61,121 nt of DNA from Bacteroidota bacterium (GCA_024280295.1 JAJRQK010000034.1:1-61121); one strand, 5' to 3'. Counted from the stretch's first letter, positions 28,767 to 38,009 are shown. Numbers and translations are program-made. Notes: a model not told the origin generated them from the letters alone.

Positions 28767-30071
28767 ATGAAAACAAAAAAAATGAAAATAGGTATTGCAG
28801 CAATGATTGCAACTATTGCCTTAGGAACATTATCATGTAAGAAAGGATGCACCGACCCATCAGCAATTAATTACGATGAGAAGGCAAAAAAAGAAAACAG
28901 TACATGTGTTTATGAACAAGTCTCATCAAATGTTAAAAAGTCGGGTTCTATTTCAGTGGATGAAACGTGGACAGCAGATACTATTTATGAAATAGTGGGT
29001 AAGGTTGTAGTTAGAGATGGAGCGACATTAACTATCGAACCTGGTACTATTATTAAAGGTCAAGAAGGAACAGGAACATTAGCTTCAGCGTTAGTGATTG
29101 CACAGGGAGCAAAATTAAATGCAGTTGGAACACCAGCTCAACCAATTATTTTTACTTCTGTACTTGACAACATAGCAGTCGGTGAAATGACAGGAACGAA
29201 CTTGTCAGAAGTTGACAAAGGTCTTTGGGGAGGGGTTATTGTTTTAGGTTATGCCCCAATTTCTGCGGCAGATGGAGATATTCTGTCACAGATAGAAGGT
29301 ATTCCAGTATCTAGTACTTACGGAGCTTTTGGAGGGAGTGTTGTTACAGATAACTCTGGAATGATCTCGTATGTTTCAATTCGTCATGGAGGAGCTCTAA
29401 TAGGAGCTGGTAATGAAATTAACGGACTTACGCTTGGGGGTGTTGGTAACGGAACGATGATATCAAATATTGAGATTGTATCCAACTTAGATGATGGTAT
29501 TGAATTTTTCGGAGGAACAGTTAATGTTTCTAATATTATTGTAGGGTTTCAAGGTGATGACGGGATTGATATTGATATGAATTATGCGGGAAGTATATCT
29601 AACTTCCTTGTAATTAGTGGCTCTACGTCTGATGAAGCTCTTGAGGTTGACGGGCCAGAAGGAATTACAAATACTACAGGATTATTCACGCTTCTAAATG
29701 GTACGACCTATACTTATGGAGGAACAGAAGCAACAGGTGATTTTAAATCTAAAGCGCAAGGGACTGTTACAAATGTTAAGATCGGGTTGATTAAAATTAG
29801 AGCATCCTATCAAAACAATTGTGTAGACCCTAAAACGGATGCATTTACTCATCTAACGGGTATCTCACCATTATTATCTTTTTCTAGTATGGAATTTACA
29901 GGAGTGAATGTTTATACAACTTCTCAAGATAATTCAGGGCTAAACGGCTGTACCGTCTCCTCAGCAGATCAAACGGCAGCGAATAACGCGATGACAACTA
30001 CAACAGCATCTGGTGCGACACTTACAGTGTTTAATGGTTGGACGTGGCTCTCAATACAAAACAAACTCTAG
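28767..30071 (+). CDS. Lipoprotein with beta-helix-like body
   Basis: A 434-residue lipoprotein. The signal sequence ends in the lipobox LSC at Cys24 (MKTKKMKIGIAAMIATIAL then GTLSC). A Bacteroidota-type cysteine motif follows (GCTDPSAINYDEKAKKENS, then C). The body has repeated short beta-strand phrases (GATLTIEPGTIIKGQEG, VSIRHGGALIG, IEIVSNLDDGIEFFGG, VGFQGDDGIDIDMNY) suggesting a right-handed beta-helix. It has no named family that I recognise. A weak terminator separates it from the TonB receptor gene, so the two are probably co-regulated partners, with the lipoprotein as a surface substrate-binding subunit. The 221-base upstream gap contains the likely control region. Confidence 0.75.
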   Translation: MKTKKMKIGIAAMIATIALGTLSCKKGCTDPSAINYDEKAKKENSTCVYEQVSSNVKKSGSISVDETWTADTIYEIVGKVVVRDGATLTIEPGTIIKGQEGTGTLASALVIAQGAKLNAVGTPAQPIIFTSVLDNIAVGEMTGTNLSEVDKGLWGGVIVLGYAPISAADGDILSQIEGIPVSSTYGAFGGSVVTDNSGMISYVSIRHGGALIGAGNEINGLTLGGVGNGTMISNIEIVSNLDDGIEFFGGTVNVSNIIVGFQGDDGIDIDMNYAGSISNFLVISGSTSDEALEVDGPEGITNTTGLFTLLNGTTYTYGGTEATGDFKSKAQGTVTNVKIGLIKIRASYQNNCVDPKTDAFTHLTGISPLLSFSSMEFTGVNVYTTSQDNSGLNGCTVSSADQTAANNAMTTTTASGATLTVFNGWTWLSIQNKL

Positions 30072-30088
30072 ATAATAAATCATTTAAT

Positions 30089-30122
30089 GACTGTCATCAC
30101 TTTTTAGTGGCAGTCAATTTTT
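30089..30122 (+). terminator. Imperfect terminator between lipoprotein and TonB receptor genes
   Basis: GACTG and CAGTC, plus inner CACT and AGTG, form a hairpin around TTTT, followed by AATTTTT. It ends 12 bases before the receptor start and could reduce, rather than stop, transcription into the receptor gene. Confidence 0.5.
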
Positions 30123-30134
30123 CAAACTCTTGTT

Positions 30135-33092
30135 ATGAAAGTAAAACAATTGATTATTCTCACAGTCAATTTGTTTGTTGCAATTTTTGCCAACGCACAG
30201 CAGATCGTAGAAGGAACAATACTTGATAGTATTTCTGGGGAATTCATTTATGGGGTTGTTGTTAAAGTAGATGGGCAGGGTAAAGCACGATCAGATTTTG
30301 ATGGTGCTTTTACACTTAAACTTACCCAAGGAAAGCATGAATTACTGTTTATTAATAGTAATGAAGGGTACATTGACTCAAGACGCTTCATTTACATCAC
30401 AGACGATAGCCTTGTAAGTCTTCGTATAATGATGAGTAAAACGAAGGCTATTCAAAAGTTGGATGCAATTGAGGTCATAGGCATTAACACGAAAGGAGCT
30501 CCAAAAACTGAGCTTGCTGGTGATATGGCCAGATTGGAAGGTAACAGTAGCTCTGAACAGTTGACTCAAGAAGCCATAAGGCGAACAGGGGTGTCAGATG
30601 CTGCTGCTGCTATTGGAAAAACCCCAGGAGCATCAGTTGAAGATGGCAAGAAAATTTATATACGTGGATTAGGCGATAGATATATAAAAACCACACTAAA
30701 TGCAATGGAAATTCCAGGCTTAGACCCGGATAATAATTCGGTGCAATTAGATATATTTCCTGCAATTTTACTTGAAAACATCACGATATATAAGACGTTT
30801 ACGCCGAATCTCATGGCAGACTTTACAGGAGGACTTGTGAATATTACGACGAAAGATTTTCCCATAAAAAAAACGATCTATTTTAAAGCTGGATTGGGAT
30901 ATAATATGAATGCCTCATTTAATCCTAATTTTATCTCTTATCAAGGGGGCAAGTTGGATTTTCTTGGTATGGATGATGGCACTAGAGGTCTACCTTTAAA
31001 TCCAGATCAACCAATACCAAACCCAGTTAATTCCTCATCTCTCACTGAAACGTATACGCGAAGTTTTAATCAAACGATGGCTACTAAAAAATCGTTCAGT
31101 TTCTTAAATCAGAGTTATGCATTTGCTTATGGAAATCAACGTTCCTTTAAGAGAAAGAATACTAAATCGATAAAATATGGTTATAATTTTGTGCTTAATT
31201 ACCGTGCAGCAAATACCTATTTTAAGGATGTTGAATATAATGAGTTTCTTAAAGACACAGACCCAAATGAAACTAATCTATTTCGAGACAGAACCTCTAG
31301 AGGAGAACAGGCACAGCGTGATGTACTTTGGACTGCGTTAGTAAGCCAATCGATTAAGAAAGGTCGAAACAAATTGTCTTTAATTCTTTTCCATACGCAA
31401 AATGGAACTTCTTACGCAGCGAATTTATTAGAGACTAATTATGATAGTAATCAAGCAACTCTTACAAAACAAGGACTTCAGTATACAGAGCGATCAGTTT
31501 CTACTGCAAACCTCTCAGGAATTCACTTTTTAGAGACTTCTGGCAGATGGAAGTTAACTTGGAGAATGAGTCCAACACTCTCTAAAATCTCTGACCCTGA
31601 CATTCGTTCAACAGTGTTAGAGGTTGTTAAAAACACATCAACTGGTGAGACGCAATATTTGTGGGAGGAATCTGTTGGAGCCGAAGTTCGTAGAATATTT
31701 AGAAGTCTAAAGGAGTTTAATATAAGTAGCCGATTTGATATTGATTATACATTTAAACAATGGGATTCTTTGGATGCTGTTTTTTCGTTTGGTGGATTGT
31801 CTACGTTTAAAGCAAGAACTTTTGATGTTTCCGAATATATCTTTCGTTTATATAATACATCTAATGGTGTACCAAATGACCCAGATTGGTTTTTCCAAGA
31901 TGATAATATTTGGACGCCACAATCGGGCAATGGAACGTATGCAACTGGACAACAAGAAAGAGCTAATATTTACAGTGCTAATCAATTGATTAATTCGGCA
32001 TATATAATGAATGTACTTCCAATTTCAAAAAAAATCAGCGCAACCTATGGAGCACGGATGGAGCATAATACTAATAAATACACAGGGCAATCCTCTAATG
32101 CTGAGTTTGATTCTTCTGAACCTAGATATAATAATGAAGTGGTACTAAATTCATTAGGGATTTACCCTTCTATTAATATGGTGTATAAGCTTAGGAAACA
32201 GGAAGATTCCTTACACTATTCTCGATCAACTAATATTAGAGCTGCATACACACAGACTGTTGCTAGACCTTCTTTTCGTGAAATTTCTATATCGCAAATA
32301 TATGATCCAATTCAAGGAAGAAGGTATTTAGGAAACATCAATCTAAAGCAAACGTTAATCCATAATTTAGACCTAAGATGGGAACGTTTCTTTGGGAGGA
32401 CTGAATTAATTTCGACAAGTGTATTCTATAAGAAGTTCATCGACCCTATTGAGGTTGTTGCTAATGTTGCTGCACCAAATGAATTTATGCCTATCAATAC
32501 TGATGAAGCTCAATTATATGGAGCAGAACTTGAAGTTAGAAAAGTCATTGGTTTCGACAAACCATCGAGCCAACATATTCGTTTTGTTATAGGTGCAAAT
32601 TTCACGTATGTTAAGTCACTGATTAACATGAATAAGGTTCGTACTCAAGTAGGAGGCGTAACTATGAGTGAAAAGGAGGTGCGAATAGCAAATGCACGTA
32701 CCGGGCAAATAATCGGAAATTACAGAGCGATGTATGGTCAATCACCCTATGTAGTGAATGCATTTTTGAATTTTTCAAATGATTCTTTGTATTTGGGCTG
32801 CAATATTTCATACAATGTCCAAGGGAAAAAATTAGCCGTTATTGGAGTTGGATCAGTTCCAGACGTATATGAACAGCCATTTCACAATTTGTCATTTAAG
32901 ATTACAAAAGGGTTTGGTAAGATTCACGATCAAGAGAAGACGCCTAGATGGAATACTAGTATAAGAGGATCTAACTTATTGAATTTTGCACGTAAAAAAT
33001 ATTATGAATCCTATGGTTCAGTGCCTCAAATATTTGAATACCTTCATCAAGGAATGACTATCACAGGATCAATTGCATATACAATAAAGTAG
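30135..33092 (+). CDS. TonB-dependent receptor with N-terminal carboxypeptidase-like domain
   Basis: A 985-residue outer membrane transporter. Signal peptide MKVKQLIILTVNLFVAIFANA, an N-terminal extension of the CarboxypepD-reg type (VEGTILDSISGEFIYGVVV), a plug domain (about 125-240; AIGKTPGASVEDGKKIYIRG and FTPNLMADFTGGLVNI), then a 22-strand barrel ending ITGSIAYTIK. Such receptors take up large or scarce nutrients with energy from TonB. Its place between two PhoB-like regulators and near Na/Pi and porin genes suggests phosphate or organophosphate as cargo. This is inference. Confidence 0.9.
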   Translation: MKVKQLIILTVNLFVAIFANAQQIVEGTILDSISGEFIYGVVVKVDGQGKARSDFDGAFTLKLTQGKHELLFINSNEGYIDSRRFIYITDDSLVSLRIMMSKTKAIQKLDAIEVIGINTKGAPKTELAGDMARLEGNSSSEQLTQEAIRRTGVSDAAAAIGKTPGASVEDGKKIYIRGLGDRYIKTTLNAMEIPGLDPDNNSVQLDIFPAILLENITIYKTFTPNLMADFTGGLVNITTKDFPIKKTIYFKAGLGYNMNASFNPNFISYQGGKLDFLGMDDGTRGLPLNPDQPIPNPVNSSSLTETYTRSFNQTMATKKSFSFLNQSYAFAYGNQRSFKRKNTKSIKYGYNFVLNYRAANTYFKDVEYNEFLKDTDPNETNLFRDRTSRGEQAQRDVLWTALVSQSIKKGRNKLSLILFHTQNGTSYAANLLETNYDSNQATLTKQGLQYTERSVSTANLSGIHFLETSGRWKLTWRMSPTLSKISDPDIRSTVLEVVKNTSTGETQYLWEESVGAEVRRIFRSLKEFNISSRFDIDYTFKQWDSLDAVFSFGGLSTFKARTFDVSEYIFRLYNTSNGVPNDPDWFFQDDNIWTPQSGNGTYATGQQERANIYSANQLINSAYIMNVLPISKKISATYGARMEHNTNKYTGQSSNAEFDSSEPRYNNEVVLNSLGIYPSINMVYKLRKQEDSLHYSRSTNIRAAYTQTVARPSFREISISQIYDPIQGRRYLGNINLKQTLIHNLDLRWERFFGRTELISTSVFYKKFIDPIEVVANVAAPNEFMPINTDEAQLYGAELEVRKVIGFDKPSSQHIRFVIGANFTYVKSLINMNKVRTQVGGVTMSEKEVRIANARTGQIIGNYRAMYGQSPYVVNAFLNFSNDSLYLGCNISYNVQGKKLAVIGVGSVPDVYEQPFHNLSFKITKGFGKIHDQEKTPRWNTSIRGSNLLNFARKKYYESYGSVPQIFEYLHQGMTITGSIAYTIK

Positions 33093-33130
33093 TTGATATC
33101 TTTACTAAGGTTGAAGGGAGATACTTGATC

Positions 33131-33808
33131 CTAGCTTTTATGTTTTGGTGTAAACTTATATCCAATCCCTTTTATGGTTTTAATATAATCATCACCAATT
33201 TTCCCTCGAAGTTTGCGGATGTGAACATCAATTGTACGATCACCTACCACAACATCACTTCCCCACACAGTTTCAAGAATCACATCTCGATCGAAGACTT
33301 TTCCAGGTTTGGAAGCTAGCAATTCAAGAAGATTAAATTCTTTTCGTGGAAGATGAATGGGTTCACCATTTTTAATGACACTAAATTTTTCACGATCAAT
33401 TATTAAATCTGATGATTCAGATTGAGGTAACGACGATGATTGATTTCTACGTAGAATTGCTTTTAGTCGACTGATTAAAACTCGTGGCTTTATTGGTTTT
33501 GCAACGTAGTCATCAGCTCCAGCATCGAGTCCGGCAATTTGACTATAATCTTCGCTTCTGGCTGTTAGAAAACAAATTAGAATGTCTTTGGTCGATTGGT
33601 CTGATCTCAATATTTGGCAAACCTCGATACCATCCATTTCTGGCATCATTACATCAAGAATGATAATGTCAGGTTTATGCATCTTTGCAGATTCAATTCC
33701 AGCTTGACCATTCTCTGCAGTAAGTACATTGAAGCCTTCTTTTTTCAGACTATAGGCTAAAATATCTCGAATATCGGCTTCATCGTCGATAATTAGAACT
33801 GATTTCAT
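33131..33808 (-). CDS. OmpR/PhoB-family response regulator (second paralogue)
   Basis: A 225-residue regulator: receiver with DDE (8-10), phosphoacceptor Asp52 (IIILDVMMPEMDG) and KPIKP, then winged helix with DRTIDVHIRKLRGKIGDD and IKGIGYKFTPK. Long shared stretches with the regulator at 27868 (MMPEMDGIE, ARSEDYSQ or SRSEDYSQ, LDAGADDY, ELLASKPxKVFDRD) show a duplication. No kinase gene adjoins it, so it may share the kinase at 26724 or have a partner elsewhere. Convergent with the TonB receptor gene. Confidence 0.9.
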   Translation of the reverse strand: MKSVLIIDDEADIRDILAYSLKKEGFNVLTAENGQAGIESAKMHKPDIIILDVMMPEMDGIEVCQILRSDQSTKDILICFLTARSEDYSQIAGLDAGADDYVAKPIKPRVLISRLKAILRRNQSSSLPQSESSDLIIDREKFSVIKNGEPIHLPRKEFNLLELLASKPGKVFDRDVILETVWGSDVVVGDRTIDVHIRKLRGKIGDDYIKTIKGIGYKFTPKHKS

Positions 33809-33892
33809 GCTTCAATATTAAGATTGTTCTTCAAATCTTCATTGTAAAGATAGACGGATTATTGGAATCTTAATTACAAATAGAAGGATGTT

Positions 33893-33910
33893 TTTTAGTG
33901 TTCACTAAAA
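33893..33910. promoter_or_regulatory. 18-bp operator-like palindrome
   Basis: TTTTAGTG-TT-CACTAAAA, perfect arms, about 85 bases upstream of the regulator start at 33808. It lacks a T-run on either side, so it is more like a protein binding site than a terminator. Confidence 0.45.
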
Positions 33911-33926
33911 CGGTTTACTGAAAAAA

Positions 33927-33948
33927 AGTACTCATAGCGTAGTACTCA
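33927..33948. repeat. Direct repeat AGTACTCA, twice
   Basis: AGTACTCA at 33927-33934 and 33941-33948, 14 bases apart. Possibly part of the same control region as the palindrome beside it. Confidence 0.35.
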
Positions 33949-34051
33949 GTTGCGATTCATCGCTATCAAATCTAAATCATACTCTATTTCCGATGGTTGA
34001 AATCATTTCATGGCTAAAAAATAGGTTCCTAAAAAAAACTTCAATTTGCCC

Positions 34052-34081
34052 TTTGTTATGTCAATCCATCCATTAACTTTG
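34052..34081 (+). promoter_or_regulatory. Perfect Bacteroidota promoter with no protein gene behind it
   Basis: TTTG (34052-34055), an 18-base spacer, and TAACTTTG (34074-34081). Both boxes match consensus exactly. The next plus-strand gene is almost 4 kb away, so the promoter must serve a non-coding transcript. Confidence 0.7.
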
Positions 34082-34087
34082 TCATGT

Positions 34088-34152
34088 AGTAGTAGGTTAG
34101 GTTGATTAGTGTAATGAGAGCTCGGACTCCCGTCTTGGGCTCTCGTTCTTTT
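34088..34152 (+). ncRNA. Candidate small RNA of about 65 nt
   Basis: Starts a few bases after the promoter at 34052-34081 and ends in a strong intrinsic terminator at 34116-34152. The about 28-nt single-stranded 5' part contains TAGGTTAGGTTG, a possible base-pairing region. There is no reading frame with a start codon and useful length. Lies between a PhoB-like regulator and chrA inside the phosphate-related region. The exact 5' end is inferred from promoter geometry. Confidence 0.6.
34116..34152 (+). terminator. Terminator of the candidate small RNA
   Basis: GAGAGCTC pairs with GGGCTCTC (one G-U pair); inside, GGAC pairs with GTCT around a TCCC tetraloop with one bulged base, giving a 12-bp stem followed by GTTCTTTT. 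Confidence 0.65.
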
Positions 34153-34209
34153 ATAAGCTATTTCCCATCGAATATTTCATAAATTAGAAATAATAGCATT
34201 TCAAGCATT

Positions 34210-35361
34210 TTAGCCAATTTGATGAAGTAAATAACCAAGCCCTGCACCTCCTAAAACAACCCACATAACACTAATTTTTTTCCATCCAAAGGTAACTATG
34301 AAACTTACTAAAGCGATCACAATTGTTCGCCAATCTACCAGTGATTCTTTTCCAATTTCGAACAATACGGTGACCATTATGGCAACTGCCGCAATATTGA
34401 CTGCATTTAAGAATTGTCCAAGAATTTTTGACTTCCTCATTTTTGGAATTAATGGGTTGAGAATCAGTACAAAGATGAATGAGGGTAGAAATATTCCAGC
34501 ACTTGCAGCAGCGGCTCCCCAGAATCCCCCAAGTTGATATCCTATGAAAGTTGCAGTTGAAAGAACTGGCCCTGGTGTAAACTGTCCAATCGCAATTGCG
34601 TCTATTAACTCTTGACGAGATAGCCAACCAGTTGTAACCAATTCTGCATCCAAATAGGCGAATAGAACATAGCCACTGCCGTAGAGAATAGCTCCAATTT
34701 TAAGAAAGCTGAAGAATATTTTGAGTGTCGAAATTTTTGCGCTAATTGCTAGTGGAGCCTTCAAAAGAATTAAGGGAAGAAGCCCTTTTTTGGTTTTGTT
34801 GTCTTCACTACTAGGCTTAATCCCTGTTTTGACTTGATAGAACAACATCCATAGTATTCCTGCGCCCAACAAAGCCATAATTTCATTCACTCCTAGTAGT
34901 GTAATGATGACAACTAAAACTCCCAAAATTCCTAATTCAACGCTTTTCAACGCCTTCTTCCCCAGTTTATATATAGCTCCAGCGATAATAGCCAAAACAG
35001 TTGGTTTGATCCCTGCAATGAAAGGCTCAACTTCTGGCATAGTGCCGTATTCTCCGTAAAGCCATGCTAAAAATCCAGTAATGATTACCGCTGGAATGAT
35101 AAATGAAATCCCAGCAACGAATAAGCCCGCAATTCCTGCCCTCTCATGGCCACAATGCATGGTCATTTCAGTTGAATTTGGTCCAGGAATAAGATTCGTA
35201 GCTCCCATTAAGTCTAGAAAATGCTGTCGATCCATCCATTTGCGCTTCGTGATGATTTCACTTTCCATCATCGCGATATGTGCAGCAGGTCCACCAAATG
35301 CAATTGCTCCCATTCGAAAAAAAACACTGGCAACTTCTAAAAGACTTCCTTTTTTGGACAT
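34210..35361 (-). CDS. chrA: Chromate transporter, ChrA family
   Basis: A 383-residue inner membrane protein of the CHR family. Two homologous halves are visible: the first has FFRMGAIAFGGPAAHIAMME and GPNSTEMTMHCGHERAGIAG, the second FLKIGAILYGSGYVLFAYLDAE and AIGQFTPGPVLSTATFIGYQLGG. The paired FGGP/GPxST motifs are diagnostic for the long two-domain form. Known members expel chromate, but many family members have unknown substrates, and the setting among phosphate genes leaves another anion possible. Stands alone on the minus strand, ending near the candidate small RNA. Confidence 0.9.
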   Translation of the reverse strand: MSKKGSLLEVASVFFRMGAIAFGGPAAHIAMMESEIITKRKWMDRQHFLDLMGATNLIPGPNSTEMTMHCGHERAGIAGLFVAGISFIIPAVIITGFLAWLYGEYGTMPEVEPFIAGIKPTVLAIIAGAIYKLGKKALKSVELGILGVLVVIITLLGVNEIMALLGAGILWMLFYQVKTGIKPSSEDNKTKKGLLPLILLKAPLAISAKISTLKIFFSFLKIGAILYGSGYVLFAYLDAELVTTGWLSRQELIDAIAIGQFTPGPVLSTATFIGYQLGGFWGAAAASAGIFLPSFIFVLILNPLIPKMRKSKILGQFLNAVNIAAVAIMVTVLFEIGKESLVDWRTIVIALVSFIVTFGWKKISVMWVVLGGAGLGYLLHQIG

Positions 35362-35426
35362 GATTGTATGGCATTTTAATGCAAAAAAAAAGGAGCCGAG
35401 GCTCCTTTCTTCTCAAAAATAATAAA

Positions 35427-37862
35427 TTAATCGATGTTTTCAAAAGCCACTTGCTCAGAAACATTGATGATATGATCTCCAACTTTTTCAAGAGATGAGA
35501 ATAAGTTGCTGTAAGCTAGTGAGTTATCAATATTAGTGCCAGTACCTATGTTTGAAAGGTGTTCTTCTCTTAACTGATCTCTCATTTGATTGATTTCTCG
35601 CTCGCATGAGATTGCTTTGTCCATTGAAATTGTTCCATACTCTGCATTTAAGTTGTCATTCATAACTTCAAAGGCTGTATCAACGCATTTAAGCATATCA
35701 TTTAAACCATTTCTTTGTTCTGGAGTGAAATATACTTTATCGCTATCTTTCTTTTCGAGTGTTTTACTCATTTGGAAGAAAATATCACCTATGCGTTCTA
35801 AATCTGTTGTAATATTAAGCATTCCTCTCATATTTGCAGATGCTTCATTGCTCATTTCTAATTGAGCAGTCTTCCCTAAAAACTCGGCTATTTCTATTTC
35901 TACTCTATCTGTTATTTCTTCATATTTTTCAATCTTTCGAAGCATTTTATTTTTCTCTTTACGATCTGAAGAATTGACGAAAATTTCAACAAAACCATTC
36001 ATTTTCCCTGTTATATGACCAAACTTGGCAACTTCTTTTTTTGCTTCAAGAATGCAAAGTTCAGCAGTTGACCCCAGGGGCCCACTAATAAAGTCAAGTT
36101 TAAATTCTTCATCGGAATCACCTTTTGATTTTACCGTTCGCTCTGCTAGTCTAACTAATTGAGGCACAAACCAAATAAGTAAAAACACATTGATAGAATT
36201 AAATGCGGTATGAAATAGTGCAATAGCCGTTGCTGCAACAGCTACATCTGTATAGGGGTCTCCAGTTACAATCCATGCAAGACCATCAAGGAAGAAGTGA
36301 AATATGAGGAGCATCCATAAAACACCAACGATGTTAAACATAGAGTGGATCCTCGCTGATCGTTTCGCGTGAACATTTGCAATTAACGATGCCAACTCTG
36401 CGGTAATTGTTGTACCGATATTTTCTCCTAGAACCATAGCACAAGCAACATCAAACGGAATTGTTCCTGAAGCAACCATTGCCAAAGTCAGTGCCATAGC
36501 AGCTGAAGAAGATTGTATTACAATAGTAACTAATGCACCAAGCATTACAAACATGACTGGTCCATACCAAGCCTCTTTAAATTCAACGAAGAATTGAACT
36601 ATTGCTGAGTCTGCATCCAAAGAAGGAACTGCATCTTTAAGTACACCAAGACCAAGAAACAAGATACAAAAACCAAAGATAGCTGTTACCCAAGCTTTTG
36701 ACTTTCCCTTAGAAATGAACAAAAGCGGAGCCGCAAGTGCAATCATCATGTAAGCGTAATCACCAATACTTAGTTTAAATCCGAGAAAGACGATTATCCA
36801 TGCGGTAATAGTTGTTCCAATATTAGCACCCATCATTACTCCCGCAGATTGACGTAGAGACATCAAGCCAGCATTTACAAAACTAACAGTCATCACTGTT
36901 GTAACTGATGATGATTGGACAATTGAAGTAATACCAAAACCAGTAAACACACCTTTGACGCGATTAGATGTCATTGAACTAAGCATTCCTCGAAGTTTAC
37001 TACCTGCTGCCTGTTGAAGTCCTTCACTCATCAATTTCATTCCGAAAATAAAGAATGCCAATGCTCCAATTAAGATTAATAATTTCGACAAGCCCCAACC
37101 TCGTTTTGTCTTTTGTTTTACCTTTTTAGACCAGATCATCTGGCTCTTATCACTTTTTACATCATCAATATTCGCGAATGGAGCAAAACCAATTTTGAAC
37201 TCGTACTTGTCATGCCCATTAAGGTTGTCAATCTCAATCTTTTTGTCAAGAATTGAAAAGGGTTCTGTATAATTCCAGCCACCTCCTTCGAGACCCTTTT
37301 TGGCTCTTCTCTTGGCAATGTCATTTTGATATTCAATGATTGCCATAACATTTCGATTCTTCAATTTCGCAGCAATGTCATAATCGATACTCCAGGTAAG
37401 TTTCATGCTTTCAGCTCCTGCTTTTGCACTAAAGTTTTCGAATAAATGGAGACCTAAGGAATGAAATTCTTGAGGAGATGTCCAGCTGCCATTGTATCCA
37501 ATTGACCACTCGAAAAATTTGTTTTCATCCAGCCCTCCAATAGTATAGCTTGTAGAGTCTGATGAGAATAGTTTTGAGTCAATCCAATTTTCATCCCCTT
37601 CAACTCTGTAACGAAGTTTTAATTTTTTATCAGAAATTGAACTTGTCCAGTGCAACTTTACCGAACCTACTTTTAATTTCTCAGTTTGATCTTCCTCATC
37701 TTTGTCATTTACAAATAGATCTGAATAAAAATCGAAAAATTCACTATCTAAAACTACTTCCGTTATCACTACTTGTTCATCTGGATACTGCGATAGACTT
37801 GTAAACCCAAACGCTACTGTTGCGAGGATTAATAAATTTAATTTCTTTAATAGTATAGACAT
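35427..37862 (-). CDS. Na/Pi cotransporter with extracytoplasmic N-terminal domains and PhoU-like tail
   Basis: An 811-residue three-part protein from the ATG at 37862 (the frame opens at a TTG at 37907). Residues 1-25 are a signal peptide (MSILLKKLNLLILATVAFGF). About 30-255 looks like two fibronectin III-type domains (KLRYRVEGDENWI, FFEWS-like phrases). A membrane transporter of the NptA/PNaS family follows (GLSKLLILIGALAFFIFGMK, SVTTVMTVSFVNAGLMS, QSSSAAMALTLAMV; the paired QSSS motifs are the substrate signature). The last about 230 residues are PhoU-like helical bundles. It should import phosphate with sodium at the inner membrane. The extracytoplasmic domains at the front are unusual. 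Confidence 0.88.
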   Translation of the reverse strand: MSILLKKLNLLILATVAFGFTSLSQYPDEQVVITEVVLDSEFFDFYSDLFVNDKDEEDQTEKLKVGSVKLHWTSSISDKKLKLRYRVEGDENWIDSKLFSSDSTSYTIGGLDENKFFEWSIGYNGSWTSPQEFHSLGLHLFENFSAKAGAESMKLTWSIDYDIAAKLKNRNVMAIIEYQNDIAKRRAKKGLEGGGWNYTEPFSILDKKIEIDNLNGHDKYEFKIGFAPFANIDDVKSDKSQMIWSKKVKQKTKRGWGLSKLLILIGALAFFIFGMKLMSEGLQQAAGSKLRGMLSSMTSNRVKGVFTGFGITSIVQSSSVTTVMTVSFVNAGLMSLRQSAGVMMGANIGTTITAWIIVFLGFKLSIGDYAYMMIALAAPLLFISKGKSKAWVTAIFGFCILFLGLGVLKDAVPSLDADSAIVQFFVEFKEAWYGPVMFVMLGALVTIVIQSSSAAMALTLAMVASGTIPFDVACAMVLGENIGTTITAELASLIANVHAKRSARIHSMFNIVGVLWMLLIFHFFLDGLAWIVTGDPYTDVAVAATAIALFHTAFNSINVFLLIWFVPQLVRLAERTVKSKGDSDEEFKLDFISGPLGSTAELCILEAKKEVAKFGHITGKMNGFVEIFVNSSDRKEKNKMLRKIEKYEEITDRVEIEIAEFLGKTAQLEMSNEASANMRGMLNITTDLERIGDIFFQMSKTLEKKDSDKVYFTPEQRNGLNDMLKCVDTAFEVMNDNLNAEYGTISMDKAISCEREINQMRDQLREEHLSNIGTGTNIDNSLAYSNLFSSLEKVGDHIINVSEQVAFENID

Positions 37863-38009
37863 AGTTTGTGTATCAATTATGGAGCGAAGGTATTTCAATG
37901 CTTTCAATATTCTGGAAATTTAATATTAAGGAAATGTTACCAATCTCGTCCAACTTTAAGTTTTCATTAAGGATGAACTGAGTATTATGAAATGTAAATG
38001 TAATTCCGT

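Larger units (their letters stand above)
33809..34209. other. 401-base gap holding an operator-like palindrome, direct repeats and a candidate small RNA
   Basis: No protein gene. From left to right: upstream region of the second PhoB-like gene, the palindrome at 33893-33910, a direct repeat at 33927-33948, and the promoter plus transcript unit at 34052-34152. Confidence 0.7.

Noticed and set aside
33809-34209. tRNA or 6S RNA in the gap
   Set aside because: No cloverleaf or long bulged hairpin can be drawn; only a short promoter-hairpin unit is present.
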